Part shown: one piece after another, positions 10,158 through 19,081 of the stretch
How positions within the stretch are numbered: position 1 is the first letter of the stretch
How the letters are laid out: every line of letters starts with the position of its first letter
Source of the DNA: Parabacteroides merdae ATCC 43184
GTDB lineage: Bacteria > Bacteroidota > Bacteroidia > Bacteroidales > Tannerellaceae
DNA: 64,000 nt
Direction: 5' to 3'
Assembly: GCF_025151215.1 (NCBI RefSeq)
Contig: NZ_CP102286.1
Span: 3,534,001 to 3,598,000, forward strand
Made by a program: the position numbers and the translations under genes
The notes under the pieces: model-generated
Database searches by the model: none
Told to the model about the DNA's origin: nothing
What the model saw: the letters and a program-made list of their open reading frames with translations, nothing else

Positions 10158-10970
10158 ATGAAACACATTCTTTTACTTCTCTTATCGTTCTTTGTACCCG
10201 TGGTATGGGGGCAGCAGGTAGAACAGTTCAAGCTCTGGCCGGATAAGCCGGAAGCGGGCGAGGCGGAAATCTTTGTTTATCATCCGGCGAAGGGCGGGAA
10301 AGCGGCGCCGGCGGTGCTGATATGTCCGGGTGGCGGATATAGAGGGCTGGCGATGAATCATGAAGGGCATGATATGGCGAAATGGTACGCTTCGAATGGG
10401 TTTGTTGCAGTCGTTTTGAAATACAGGATGCCGGAAGGTGTACATACGATCCCGCTGAGCGATGCGGAGAAAGCGATGTCTGTTATTCGGGGCAATGCAG
10501 CCAAATGGAACCTGGATGCGAATAAGGTCGGAGTGATCGGCTCGTCGGCAGGCGGACATTTGGCAGCTTCACTCAGTACGCTTGCAGCAGATGCCAACCG
10601 GCCGGACTTTGCAATCCTTTATTATCCGGTGATCAGCTTCGATAATATGACGACACATGGCGGTTCCAAGAAGAACCTTTTAGGCACAGATATCGAGAAT
10701 AAGGAGTTGGTAGACCGCTATTCCTTGCAGAAACAGGTGGATGATAAGACACCGAAGACTTTGCTTCTGCTGAGCGATGACGATCAGACCGTTCCGCCGT
10801 TGAACTCTATCCTTTATTATACGGCGCTGAATGAACACCATATCCCGGCTTCTCTCTATATGTTCCCCAGTGGAGGACACGGTTGGGGATTCCGGTATGA
10901 CTTCACCTACTATCAGGAAGTGAAAGACCTGATACAGAAATGGCTTACCTACATAAAAATCACAGATTAA
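10158..10970 (+). CDS. Secreted alpha/beta-hydrolase, acetyl-xylan-esterase-like
   Basis: A 270-residue secreted serine hydrolase. The signal peptide ends near residue 19 (VVWGQQ). The fold is the BD-FAE/acetyl-esterase type: an oxyanion-hole motif CPGGGYRGL near residue 55, the nucleophile elbow GSSAGGHLA near residue 129, a likely acid in LLLSDDDQTVPP near residue 206, and the catalytic His in SGGHGWGF near residue 242. These form a complete Ser-Asp-His triad. The likely role is removing acyl groups from a glycan. It opens a run of four close genes (to 14816). Composition changes here from AT-rich to the window norm, which marks the boundary of the left locus. Confidence 0.85.
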   Translation: MKHILLLLLSFFVPVVWGQQVEQFKLWPDKPEAGEAEIFVYHPAKGGKAAPAVLICPGGGYRGLAMNHEGHDMAKWYASNGFVAVVLKYRMPEGVHTIPLSDAEKAMSVIRGNAAKWNLDANKVGVIGSSAGGHLAASLSTLAADANRPDFAILYYPVISFDNMTTHGGSKKNLLGTDIENKELVDRYSLQKQVDDKTPKTLLLLSDDDQTVPPLNSILYYTALNEHHIPASLYMFPSGGHGWGFRYDFTYYQEVKDLIQKWLTYIKITD

Positions 10971-10982
10971 TCTACCGATATC

Positions 10983-12758
10983 ATGAAACCGATTACGCTA
11001 TTGTTGGCAGCAGGCTCCCTGCTGCTGAGCGCACAAGGACTTTCCGCACAGACGGACGGTTCTGGGAAAAAGGAATATTGGAATGCAAATACCCTCTTGA
11101 TCCCTTATCGGCTGCCACCTGCTCCCGCAGGGTATAAGCCTACCTATATAGACTTGGACGGTGACGGTGATCCGGATATCCTGCGTACGGTGACGGCCAA
11201 CGGCATTCCGGTGCAATGGATCGATGACGACGACGATATGCAGTACGGCGATCTGGAGGGAGATACCGATAACGACTGCCTGATGATAGACCGTAATAAG
11301 GACGGTGTCTACGGTGGTTACGGCGACCTTATCATCGACTGGGTGGGCGAAGATGAAGACGGTAATCCGGCCATGCAGGTCGTAGTCGACAATATCCCCG
11401 AAGCAAATCGGATGAAGACCGGCAACGGACATTATATGTGGGTGGTGGATACGGACAAGGACGACGTGTTCAACTATATCGACTGGAACACGTTCACCCT
11501 CCGCTGTTGGATACATAACGGCCTGTCGGATTTCTACGAAGATTATAACGGGAAGAGCACTTTCATGAAGATACACAGCACGACCGAACGTGTGAACGAT
11601 GTCCGTATGAACTGGGAAAACCCTTTCCTGTTCTATGATCCCGACAATGACGGGCTGACAGAGATGGCGATCCGTTTCTGCGACTCTCCCAAGATCGTGA
11701 AAGAGAACGGACAGGCAAATTCCGTCCTCTCAGGTGATATCGACTGGGTTTCCGTCTCGATGGATACGGATAACGACAATGCGCCGGGCAATGAGTTCGA
11801 TTTCGATATGACCATTCATTTTACAGGTCCCGGCTTCAACTACGAAAACCAGAAACATATCAACAAGAACCTGCGCGGACTTCCCGAAGCCGATACATTC
11901 TTCCTCGATGCCCGTTGGCGTAAGCTTCCGGAACTGTTATATCCGGATCATGACGCTGCTTGGGATTTGACGTTCAAGGAAGGTAAATGGGATAAGGTCT
12001 GGTTTACCTACGATGAGGACGACGATTGCAACCGTTGGGAACGCGTGGAGTTGTACCAGCCGCGGGATCCGTTCAAGGTAGGAAAGAACCAAGGCGGAAT
12101 AGACAATAACGGACAGGCTGATCCGGCGGGTGACCGGGGTGAATGGGATGAGGACAATTCCGGCCACGGGCAGTTGTATGTCAGCCCGATAGACGGCAAG
12201 ATCCACCTGTACGGAGCCGAATGGGGTTGCTGGCGCATCGACCAGAATGCCCGTTACTATCAGGGAATGGGCGGAATCTATGACGGTTACGGTCCGAAAC
12301 GTATCGAGACCGAGCCGACCGTGTTTCCGACTGTCAAATATACGGATACGGACAATAACGGCTTCTTCGACCTGATGGAATTCGACCTGGATGGCGACAA
12401 GGTGTTCGAACAACGCCTTTCCATGAAAGAACTGGGGCTGGACGACCGTTGTCAGGTGATCAATACCGCTTCCATGAAGTACGAAGATTTTGTCGATCTC
12501 GAATCGAAAGTCTCCGATGCCATGTGGAAGAATGCCGAGAAAGCGGTCGAAGTGGCAAAAACCAAAAAACTGAATACCAAATGGTATGCTTTGATGTTGC
12601 AGCCGAAATCCATTCGCGAACGCTATCATTATGGTTTTTGGTTGCAGTTCTATCTGTACAATGACCTGAAAGATTTGGCCGAACGGACAAACGACAAGGC
12701 GTTGGCAAGCGTAATCGACAAGGCTTATTTGCAAGGCAAATGGGAGCTGATTAAATAA
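10983..12758 (+). CDS. Secreted protein with repeated Asp-rich calcium-binding-like motifs, function unknown
   Basis: A 591-residue protein with a clear signal peptide (cut near residue 22, LSAQ). The chain carries many Asp-rich loops of dockerin/EF-hand or FG-GAP type: DLDGDGDPD, DTDNDC, DRNKDGVYGGYGD, DTDKDDVFNYID, DPDNDGLTEM, DTDNDN, DTDNNGFFDLMEFDLDGDKV. Their spacing suggests a multi-bladed fold held by calcium; calcium binding is inferred. I recognise no catalytic signature. It lies 12 bases after the esterase gene and 26 bases before the isomerase-like gene, so it belongs to the same putative glycan operon. It could be a lyase, a binding protein or a structural protein. Confidence 0.7.
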   Translation: MKPITLLLAAGSLLLSAQGLSAQTDGSGKKEYWNANTLLIPYRLPPAPAGYKPTYIDLDGDGDPDILRTVTANGIPVQWIDDDDDMQYGDLEGDTDNDCLMIDRNKDGVYGGYGDLIIDWVGEDEDGNPAMQVVVDNIPEANRMKTGNGHYMWVVDTDKDDVFNYIDWNTFTLRCWIHNGLSDFYEDYNGKSTFMKIHSTTERVNDVRMNWENPFLFYDPDNDGLTEMAIRFCDSPKIVKENGQANSVLSGDIDWVSVSMDTDNDNAPGNEFDFDMTIHFTGPGFNYENQKHINKNLRGLPEADTFFLDARWRKLPELLYPDHDAAWDLTFKEGKWDKVWFTYDEDDDCNRWERVELYQPRDPFKVGKNQGGIDNNGQADPAGDRGEWDEDNSGHGQLYVSPIDGKIHLYGAEWGCWRIDQNARYYQGMGGIYDGYGPKRIETEPTVFPTVKYTDTDNNGFFDLMEFDLDGDKVFEQRLSMKELGLDDRCQVINTASMKYEDFVDLESKVSDAMWKNAEKAVEVAKTKKLNTKWYALMLQPKSIRERYHYGFWLQFYLYNDLKDLAERTNDKALASVIDKAYLQGKWELIK

Positions 12759-12784
12759 TTTATTAACGTAAGAACAAGAATAGT

Positions 12785-13669
12785 ATGAAAAACATTTCGA
12801 GAAGAACCGCCATTAAGACGGTGTTGGCCGGAAGCGCAGCGATGGCTGTATCCGGTATGGAAGCAGCAGCTCCCGCAAAGAAGAAGAAAGTGGAGAAACC
12901 GGAGCCGCTGAAAGGCAATATCCGCCATTCTGTAAGTAAGTGGTGCTTCGGCAGTTATCCGTTGGATGAATTTTGTGAGATTTGTAAAAACATAGGAATC
13001 GAATCGATAGAACTGCTCGACCCGAAAGACTGGCCTATCGTGCAGAAACATGGTTTGACGGTTGCGATGGCGCAGGGTGCGGGCTTAGGTATCGACAGGG
13101 GGTTCAATGATCCCAAGTTGCATGACGAGCTGGTTGCCAGTTATGAACAAGTCATTCCGATGGTGGCCGAGGCCGGGCTGACGAACCTGATCTGTTTCGC
13201 TGGGCGCCGGAACGGTGTGACCGACTTGCAGGGGTGGGAGAACTGCGAGAAAGGCCTGAAACGTCTGATGCCGATAGCCGAAAAGTATAATGTCGTCCTC
13301 ACGATGGAGCTTCTGAACAGTGTCGGTCATAAGGATTACTTGTGCGACCATACCGTTTGGGGAGCGGAACTGTGCCGCCGTATCGGTTCGCCGAACTTCA
13401 AGCTGTTGTATGATATCTACCATATGCAGATCATGGAAGGAAACGTGATCGAGCATATCCGGAAATATCACCAGTATTTCTCTCATATCCATACCGGAGG
13501 CGTTCCCGGCCGTGCGGAGATCGACGAAACGCAGGAACTCTACTATCCGGCTATCATGAAAGCGATTGTGGAAACCGGCTATAAAGGGTTTGTCGGACAG
13601 GAATTTGTCCCGAAGCAGGAAGACAAAATCGCCTCGCTTGAGAAATGTATCCGTATCTGCGATGTATAA
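12785..13669 (+). CDS. Hydroxypyruvate-isomerase-like TIM-barrel protein with Tat-type leader
   Basis: A 294-residue protein of the xylose-isomerase-like/AP-endonuclease-2 TIM-barrel superfamily, closest in pattern to hydroxypyruvate isomerase. The N-terminus has a twin-arginine-like leader (SRRTAIKTVLAGSAAMAVSG). Likely metal and catalytic positions fit the family: Glu in LTMELLN near residue 176, Asp and His in LLYDIYHMQI near residue 210, His in SHIHTGG near residue 236, and Glu in VGQEFVP near residue 272. It would isomerise or epimerise a small sugar acid in the periplasm. Its substrate is unknown; it sits between the calcium-motif protein and the GH43-like gene. Confidence 0.8.
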   Translation: MKNISRRTAIKTVLAGSAAMAVSGMEAAAPAKKKKVEKPEPLKGNIRHSVSKWCFGSYPLDEFCEICKNIGIESIELLDPKDWPIVQKHGLTVAMAQGAGLGIDRGFNDPKLHDELVASYEQVIPMVAEAGLTNLICFAGRRNGVTDLQGWENCEKGLKRLMPIAEKYNVVLTMELLNSVGHKDYLCDHTVWGAELCRRIGSPNFKLLYDIYHMQIMEGNVIEHIRKYHQYFSHIHTGGVPGRAEIDETQELYYPAIMKAIVETGYKGFVGQEFVPKQEDKIASLEKCIRICDV

Positions 13670-13679
13670 ACAGCCAAGT

Positions 13680-14816
13680 ATGAAACGAATTGCTATTTAT
13701 CCTCTGCTGTTGCTCTTCGCTTTGTGCGGATGTAAAGGGAAAACCGGGACTTCACAGGCCGGGAATGTTTTTAAACCCGGTGAAATCTGGCCGGACAATA
13801 ACGGCGTGCACATCAATGCTCATGGCGGCGGTATGTTGCAGCAGGGCGATACCTATTATTGGTTCGGCGAGCATAAGACAGAAGGCGAAGGGGGAAATGT
13901 AGCCCAGGTCGGCGTTCATTGCTATTCTTCCAAAGACTTATATAACTGGAAAGACGAAGGAATCGCTTTGTCTGTTTCGGATGACGAGTCGAGTCCGATC
14001 GTGAAAGGTTGCATTCTGGAGCGGCCAAAGGTGATTTTCAATAAAAAGACGGGTAGGTACGTGATGTGGTTCCATCTTGAACCGAAAGGCGCCGGTTATA
14101 CGGGAGCCAAAAGCGGTGTGGCTGTCAGCGAAAAGGTTACAGGACCGTACAAGTTGTTGTCTGCCGATCGTCCGAACGCCGGTTTCTGGCCGAAGAATGT
14201 GTTGGATATCCATAAAGGTCCGGTTCCCGAAGAATCGAAGAAAGGTTTCGGTGGAGGTGGTCTGCCTGCCCATCCTGACACGTTGAACCTGCTGGGACGC
14301 GATTTTGAGAGCGGGCAGATGGCACGTGACATGAACCTGTTTGTCGACGACGATGGAAAGGCTTATCATATCTACGCTTCGGAGGATAACAGCACGTTGC
14401 ATATTTCCGAGCTGACGGACGATTATACGGCTTGTTCCGGTAATTACGCCCGTTTCTTTGTCGGTCGTTTCATGGAAGCGCCTGCCATGTTCAAGAAAGA
14501 CGGCAAGTATTATCTGATCATGTCCGGCTGCACCGGCTGGGCGCCGAATCCAGGCCGTTCCGCTGTCGCATCTTCTATCTGGGGGCCGTGGAAAGAGTTG
14601 GCGAATCCGTTTGTGGGAGCCGATTCGGAAACCTCTTTCCACTCGCAGAGCACTTATGTGCTGCCTGTTCCCGGCAAGCCCGGACAGTTCATCTACATGG
14701 GAGACCGCTGGACACCGAAGAACGCCATAGACGGCCGTTATATCTGGTTGCCTATCCGTTTCGAAGGCGAACAGCCGGTTATCGAGTGGCTGGACGAATG
14801 GGGAATTGAGAATTGA
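13680..14816 (+). CDS. GH43-type five-bladed propeller glycosidase, lipoprotein
   Basis: A 378-residue lipoprotein (lipobox near residue 17, ALCGC). I chose the ATG at 13680 because it gives the lipoprotein signal and lies just after the previous stop (13669); an earlier in-frame ATG at 13566 would overlap that gene by 100 bases. The motif HINAHGGGML near residue 40 followed by YYWFGEHK is characteristic of the GH43 branch that includes exo-beta-1,3-galactanases. Propeller-like repeats follow (LERPKVIFNKKTGRYVMWFH, MARDMNLFVDDDGKAYHIYAS, FMEAPAMFKKDGKYYLIMSG). The linkage specificity is inferred only. The final residues and stop codon lie inside an AATTGAC-type repeat element. Confidence 0.82.
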   Translation: MKRIAIYPLLLLFALCGCKGKTGTSQAGNVFKPGEIWPDNNGVHINAHGGGMLQQGDTYYWFGEHKTEGEGGNVAQVGVHCYSSKDLYNWKDEGIALSVSDDESSPIVKGCILERPKVIFNKKTGRYVMWFHLEPKGAGYTGAKSGVAVSEKVTGPYKLLSADRPNAGFWPKNVLDIHKGPVPEESKKGFGGGGLPAHPDTLNLLGRDFESGQMARDMNLFVDDDGKAYHIYASEDNSTLHISELTDDYTACSGNYARFFVGRFMEAPAMFKKDGKYYLIMSGCTGWAPNPGRSAVASSIWGPWKELANPFVGADSETSFHSQSTYVLPVPGKPGQFIYMGDRWTPKNAIDGRYIWLPIRFEGEQPVIEWLDEWGIEN

Positions 14817-14888
14817 CAATGGATAACTGCCAATCGGGAAGGGAATGATATTTAATTGTCAATTCTCAATTCTCAATTGTCAATTGTT
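14803..14888. repeat. AATTGAC/GTCAATT inverted-repeat element spanning the GH43 stop codon
   Basis: The left arm GAATTGAGAATTGACAAT (from 14803) is mirrored by ATTGTCAATTCTCAATTC (from about 14855), with a further CAATTGTCAATTG tail to 14888 and about 34 bases between the arms. The GH43 stop codon TGA lies within the left arm. Related blocks of AATTGAC or its complement occur at about 23584-23612, 28682-28775, 33497-33624 and 54276-54291. Confidence 0.65.
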
Positions 14889-14891
14889 TTG

Positions 14892-14899
14892 TACTTTTG
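14892..14899 (+). promoter_or_regulatory. Putative promoter -7 box for the YitT gene
   Basis: TACTTTTG matches the Bacteroidota -7 consensus TAnnTTTG and lies 23 bases before the ATG at 14923, just after the repeat element. No good TTG is present at 19 bp spacing. Confidence 0.5.
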
Positions 14900-14922
14900 C
14901 AGCCGCATAAAACAAACGAAGA

Positions 14923-15822
14923 ATGAAACCAACATTGTCAATGAACTCTAACCATGTAATGGTCAGAGAATTAAAGGACTACCTGATGATCGCCTTAGGT
15001 ATGATCTTTTATGGAATCGGGTGGACTGTTTTCCTGTTGCCAAACGATTTGCCTTCCGGGGCGGTTCCGGGTATTGCCTCTATTGTCTATTGGGGAACGG
15101 GCTTGCCTGTACAATACACTTATTTTGCCATTAATGCTTTGCTATTATTGCTCTCGCTGAAGATTTTGGGTTGGAAGTTCAGTATGAAGACGGTGTATGC
15201 CGTTTTCGTCCTGACGTTTTTCCTTTCCGTGATACAGCGTTTGACATCCGGGCTTCAATTGTTGCACGACCAACCGTTTATGGCTTGTATCCTGGGGGCT
15301 ATCTTTTGCGGTAGCGGTATCGGTTTCGCTTTCACTGCGAACGGGAGTACGGGAGGTACGGATATTATTGCAGCGATTGTCAACAAATACAGGGATGTCA
15401 GCTTGGGGCGTATGATTATGTTCTGCGATATGATCATCATCGCGTCCAGCTATTTTGTGCTACACGATTTGGAGAAGGTTGTTTACGGGTATGTGACGCT
15501 GTTTGTCACAGGGTATATGATTGACCAGGTGGTTAACAGCTCTCGCCAGTCGGTCCAGTTCTTCATTATTTCCAGTAAATATGAGGAGATCGGTAGGGAG
15601 ATTAATGCTTTGCATAGAGGTGTGACTGTGATCGACGGGACCGGGCTTTATACGGGAAAGCAAGTGAAAATGATGTTTGTCTTGGCAAAAAAGAGCCAGT
15701 CCAATACGATTTTCCAAATCATCAATGATATTGATCCGAGGGCTTTCGTTTCGCAAAGTGCCGTTATCGGTGTATACGGGGAAGGATTCGATCATTTCAA
15801 AGTGAAGAAGAAAACTAATTGA
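14923..15822 (+). CDS. YitT-family membrane protein (DUF161 + DUF2179)
   Basis: A 299-residue inner-membrane protein. Residues about 15-215 contain five to six hydrophobic helices with the YitT-type motifs LPNDLPSGAVPGIASI and the Gly-rich GSGIGFAFTANGSTGGTDIIA. The last ~80 residues form a soluble DUF2179 domain (YEEIGREINALHRGVTVIDG...FVLAKKSQSNTIFQIINDID). YitT proteins are widespread, and their transport substrate is not established. It stands alone with its own promoter. The next gene is on the opposite strand and converges on it across a 414-bp gap full of repeats. Confidence 0.88.
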   Translation: MKPTLSMNSNHVMVRELKDYLMIALGMIFYGIGWTVFLLPNDLPSGAVPGIASIVYWGTGLPVQYTYFAINALLLLLSLKILGWKFSMKTVYAVFVLTFFLSVIQRLTSGLQLLHDQPFMACILGAIFCGSGIGFAFTANGSTGGTDIIAAIVNKYRDVSLGRMIMFCDMIIIASSYFVLHDLEKVVYGYVTLFVTGYMIDQVVNSSRQSVQFFIISSKYEEIGREINALHRGVTVIDGTGLYTGKQVKMMFVLAKKSQSNTIFQIINDIDPRAFVSQSAVIGVYGEGFDHFKVKKKTN

Positions 15823-15921
15823 CGCTTTGTTCAGAGTGCTTCTATGTCCATGTCCATACTCTTTTTTCGAGATCCTCTGTCACTCTATCACTAACAGCTT
15901 TGCAAGCATTGGTAAACATGA

Positions 15922-15966
15922 TACACAGGAGTGATACATGCCGGATTCATGTATCACTCCTGTGTA
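15922..15966. repeat. Perfect 19-bp inverted repeat with GTGATAC core
   Basis: The arm TACACAGGAGTGATACATG (15922-15940) and its exact complement CATGTATCACTCCTGTGTA (15948-15966) flank the 7-base loop CCGGATT. No T-run follows the right arm, so a simple terminator is unlikely. An operator or the fold of a non-coding RNA is possible. Confidence 0.8.
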
Positions 15967-16041
15967 CTTATGTATCACATCTTACTCATGCTTTGTAAAA
16001 CATACAGTCTTTTTTTACTTAGCAAGTATCTTGATTACAAC

Positions 16042-16145
16042 AGATTGGTATGTAATCTTCCCAAACATCCGGGTGTCGGAGCCATGAACATCCGGATGTC
16101 GAGGGCGGCAACATCCGGGTGTATGAAGCCTGAAGATGGGCGTGT
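16042..16145. repeat. Period-23 array of a 12-bp near-palindrome (ACATCCGGRTGT)
   Basis: Three clear copies, ACATCCGGGTGT (16065-16076), ACATCCGGATGT (16088-16099, a perfect palindrome) and ACATCCGGGTGT (16111-16122), are each separated by exactly 11 unrelated bases. Weaker in-phase copies flank them: AGATTGGTATGT (16042-16053) and AGATGGGCGTGT (16134-16145). The same array with the same 23-bp period occurs at 44663-44743. Only the 12-mer and the spacing are conserved, not the spacers. Confidence 0.85.
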
Positions 16146-16236
16146 TCCTGTACATTTCCGCTTGCTTTTCACTTTTTTCCTGCTTGTTTTCTGTAAAAAT
16201 GTACCTTATGTAGGCGTAATAACTTCTGCAAGGCGG

Positions 16237-19053
16237 TTACGGCTCCATTACCACTTCGATCCGGTTGCCCTGTCCTAACAACTTTTTGGCAAAAGCTTGA
16301 ATCTTGGCTGGCGTGATGCCTTTTATCGTTTCTTCGTATGCTGTCTCGCCGTTGAACCCGCGGAAGTAATAATTATCCAAAGTCGTCAGCCAGTAAACAT
16401 TCTCCTGCAGGTTCTCTGTGTGGCGCTTCAGGATATTGTCCTGGCTCTTCTTGAAATCTTCGTCGCGCGGGCCGGATTTGACGATGTTATCCAGTTCTGT
16501 CCGGACGATAGCGTTCATCTTTTCCCGTTTGGCCGGATCCGTATCGAAATAGGCTTGCAGGAATGTCTGCCCTTCAGGGAAGGAAGAAATCTGTGCGGAA
16601 GTCTGTACTCCATATGTCCCGCCTTCGTCCTCGCGTACCTTTTCCATGTAGACCAGATCGAGAATCTGCTTTAACATAGTGGCGGTGAGGATGTTTTCAA
16701 GGTTATATTCCATCTTGCCGGACCAGAAGTTGACAACCGACGCTTTCGGTGTTTCCAGAGCGCGTTTGAAGATATTCGTGTATTCGCCCTTGCGGATAGC
16801 CGGTACTTCGGCGGGATTGGCTTTTTCGGCACGTCCTTTGACCGGGAGTGTCGCCAGATATTGTTCTACAAAAGGACGGATACTGTCTGTGTCGATATTT
16901 CCGACGAACGTAAAGACAAAGTCTGAAGCGTCGGCAAACCGTTCTTTGTACATCTCCATGATGCGTGGGTAGCTGATCTGCTTGAAGTCGTCGGCCGTGA
17001 TGCGGGCGGCACGCGGGTTATTGTCGTAAATCGCCTTTGTCAGTGTGTCGCTGAACGCCACCATCGGGTTCAGTTCCAGGTTTTTCAACTGTGCGATCAT
17101 ACGGTTCTCGAAGGATGTATAAGCCTCTTCGTCCATGCGCGGAGCCGTGAAATAGAGATAAACCAGCTCAAACAATGTCTTCAGGTCGGCAGGAGCGGCA
17201 TAACCGTTTACGTTTTCCGTATTCAGGCCGATGGAAGGAGAGCAGGAGACTTTCTTTCCTGCCAATACCTTGTTCAGATCGGTTGCCGAGAAATTGCCGG
17301 CTCCGCCAAGCGTAATGACATCGTTGAATACTTTCAGGTTGTCGATATCTTTCGCTCCGAACAAGGTGCTGCCACCGGGGCTGGTGGCCGTCATCAGGAT
17401 CTCGTCTTTCTTGAAGTCCGTATGTTTCAGTACGACCTTGATACCGTTGTCGAGTGTCAGGACCGTCGCGCCGAACAGCGGGTCCGTTTTCATCTCCCTG
17501 ATCTTTCCCGGAGCGGGCAGTTCGGGGATCAGCGGTTCGTTGGAAACAGTCTCTTCATAGGGTTTGACCGGTAATTGTTGCGCCTTGATAAAGTCTTCCA
17601 ATAATTGGGCCTCGGTCGGATATTTTATGTCTGCCTTGTCAGGGCCGGTCAAGCCGATTACGATATTCTTGTCGCCGATCAAGCTCTGGGCGTATTGGTT
17701 CACCTGCTCGATCGGGATTTGCGGTGCGATCTGGCTGATTAGCTGATATTCCGTTTCTATGCCCGGAATGTAACCACCGTCTGTAAAGTGGCGGACATAT
17801 TCGTTCGTATAAGAGCGGTTCTTTTGTTTGTCGCGGTCGTTGAACAGCGATTCGTATTGTTTCAGGACATTGATACGGGCGCGGTCATATTCGGAAGCCG
17901 TGAAGCCGTACCGTTTCACCCGTTCCGTCTCCGTCACAAGCGCGTCGAGCGCCTTGTCGATCTCACCTTCCTTTACCAGGGCGGCAACCGTGAAAGCGCC
18001 TTTTGTCTTGGCAATCATGAAATCTCCGTCCGAAGCCTGGGCGGCGACAAAGGGAGGATCCGCTTTTTGCATCATCTCGGCAAAGCGTTCGTTTATCATC
18101 GTTTCGACGACATTCTCCATATAGTCCTTCATCAATCCGGCGGCGGTGGCATACAGCTCTTTCGGCATCTTGTCGTGCTTATAGAATATGGAAAGGATCA
18201 TATTGGAAGCCTCCTTGTCCGTAGCAATGGAAACAAGCGGTTTATCATTGTCCGCCACTTCCGTATATTCCCGTTTGGCCGGATTTACCGGAGCCGGGAT
18301 ATCAGCAAAAATACGTTTTACGGCCGCCTCCACCTTGTCTACATCTATATCCCCTACAATGATAATGCCCTGCAAGTCGGGGCGATACCATTTTTTATAA
18401 TAGTCGCGAAGCTCGTCCGGCTTGAAGTTGTTGATCACGTCGATCGTGCCGATCGGCATCCGGTATGCATATTTGTTGTCCGGAAACATTTTCGGCAGTT
18501 GCTGTTCCCAGATACGCGCCTGGGCATCCTGTCGCGTGCGCCATTCCTCCCGGATCACGCCCCGTTCCTTTTCGATGGCCGTATCTGCGAGGGTGATGAA
18601 GCCCGACCAGTCGTGCAGGATCAGCAGGCAGGAGTCGACAATGCTCTCGCGAGTGACCGGAGCGTTCATGATCATGTAGACCGTTTCGTCGAAACTTGTA
18701 TAAGCGTTGAAGTTCTCACCTCCGCGCATCCCGATGCTTTCGGTAAATTCATCCATGCCATGCCCTGGGAAGTTCTTTGTTCCGTCGAACGCCATGTGTT
18801 CAAGGAAATGGGCCAGTCCGCGCTGGTTCTCGTCTTCCAGGATCGATCCGACATTCTGGGCGATAAAGAAATCCGCACGGTCTTTCGGCTGTGCATTGTG
18901 TCGGATGTAATAAGTCAACCCGTTATTTAGCTGTCCGTATCTTATTTTCGGGTCTATGGGCAAGGGTTGTATTTCCGGTTGCTGCGCTGCCAAACGGAGG
19001 GAGGCTAGTATCCAAAGGAAACATCCGATGGATAGAATCTGTCTGATCTTCAT
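16237..19053 (-). CDS. M16-family zinc metallopeptidase (pitrilysin type), secreted
   Basis: A 938-residue protease with a signal peptide (cut near residue 23, RLAAQQ). The inverted zinc motif HxxEH is present as HFLEH at residues 82-86, and the downstream Glu ligand fits ERGVIREEW near residue 160. Two M16 halves are visible: the active N-terminal pair of domains to about residue 500, and a second, inactive pair (DNGIKVVLKHTDFKKDEILM onward) as expected for the full-length form. A Tyr/Arg-type substrate-binding stretch (EDEGGTYGVQTSAQ) lies near residue 830. It probably degrades peptides in the periplasm. It is transcribed divergently from the oxidoreductase gene at 19250. Long open frames on its complementary strand are codon-bias artefacts. 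Confidence 0.95.
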   Translation of the reverse strand: MKIRQILSIGCFLWILASLRLAAQQPEIQPLPIDPKIRYGQLNNGLTYYIRHNAQPKDRADFFIAQNVGSILEDENQRGLAHFLEHMAFDGTKNFPGHGMDEFTESIGMRGGENFNAYTSFDETVYMIMNAPVTRESIVDSCLLILHDWSGFITLADTAIEKERGVIREEWRTRQDAQARIWEQQLPKMFPDNKYAYRMPIGTIDVINNFKPDELRDYYKKWYRPDLQGIIIVGDIDVDKVEAAVKRIFADIPAPVNPAKREYTEVADNDKPLVSIATDKEASNMILSIFYKHDKMPKELYATAAGLMKDYMENVVETMINERFAEMMQKADPPFVAAQASDGDFMIAKTKGAFTVAALVKEGEIDKALDALVTETERVKRYGFTASEYDRARINVLKQYESLFNDRDKQKNRSYTNEYVRHFTDGGYIPGIETEYQLISQIAPQIPIEQVNQYAQSLIGDKNIVIGLTGPDKADIKYPTEAQLLEDFIKAQQLPVKPYEETVSNEPLIPELPAPGKIREMKTDPLFGATVLTLDNGIKVVLKHTDFKKDEILMTATSPGGSTLFGAKDIDNLKVFNDVITLGGAGNFSATDLNKVLAGKKVSCSPSIGLNTENVNGYAAPADLKTLFELVYLYFTAPRMDEEAYTSFENRMIAQLKNLELNPMVAFSDTLTKAIYDNNPRAARITADDFKQISYPRIMEMYKERFADASDFVFTFVGNIDTDSIRPFVEQYLATLPVKGRAEKANPAEVPAIRKGEYTNIFKRALETPKASVVNFWSGKMEYNLENILTATMLKQILDLVYMEKVREDEGGTYGVQTSAQISSFPEGQTFLQAYFDTDPAKREKMNAIVRTELDNIVKSGPRDEDFKKSQDNILKRHTENLQENVYWLTTLDNYYFRGFNGETAYEETIKGITPAKIQAFAKKLLGQGNRIEVVMEP

Positions 19054-19081
19054 ATCACTTATATTCTTATTTAAAAGTCGA

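Larger units (their letters stand above)
15823..16236. other. Convergent intergenic region with hairpin, GTGATAC motifs and a 23-bp array
   Basis: No believable gene is seen in this 414-bp gap between the 3' ends of the YitT and M16 genes. From left to right it holds TCCTCTGTCACTCTATCACT (15873-15892), whose reverse complement nearly recurs at 45021-45040; a 19-bp perfect hairpin (15922-15966); another GTATCAC (15972); a period-23 12-mer array (16042-16145); and then AT-rich DNA up to the M16 stop. An open frame at 15931-16278 is built from these repeats and is not credible. Confidence 0.75.

Noticed and set aside
13566..13679. Longer start for the GH43-type gene
   Set aside because: It would overlap the isomerase-like gene by about 100 bases and bury the lipoprotein signal.
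16042..16145. CRISPR array
   Set aside because: Repeat units are 12 bp with 11-bp spacers, much too short, and no cas gene is present.
15931..16278. 115-codon open frame between the YitT and M16 genes
   Set aside because: It is built from the hairpin, the 23-bp array and the complement of the M16 end, with no ribosome site or family pattern.
17788..18930. 380-codon open frame complementary to the M16 protease gene
   Set aside because: Shadow frame over a strongly supported gene; no independent family pattern.
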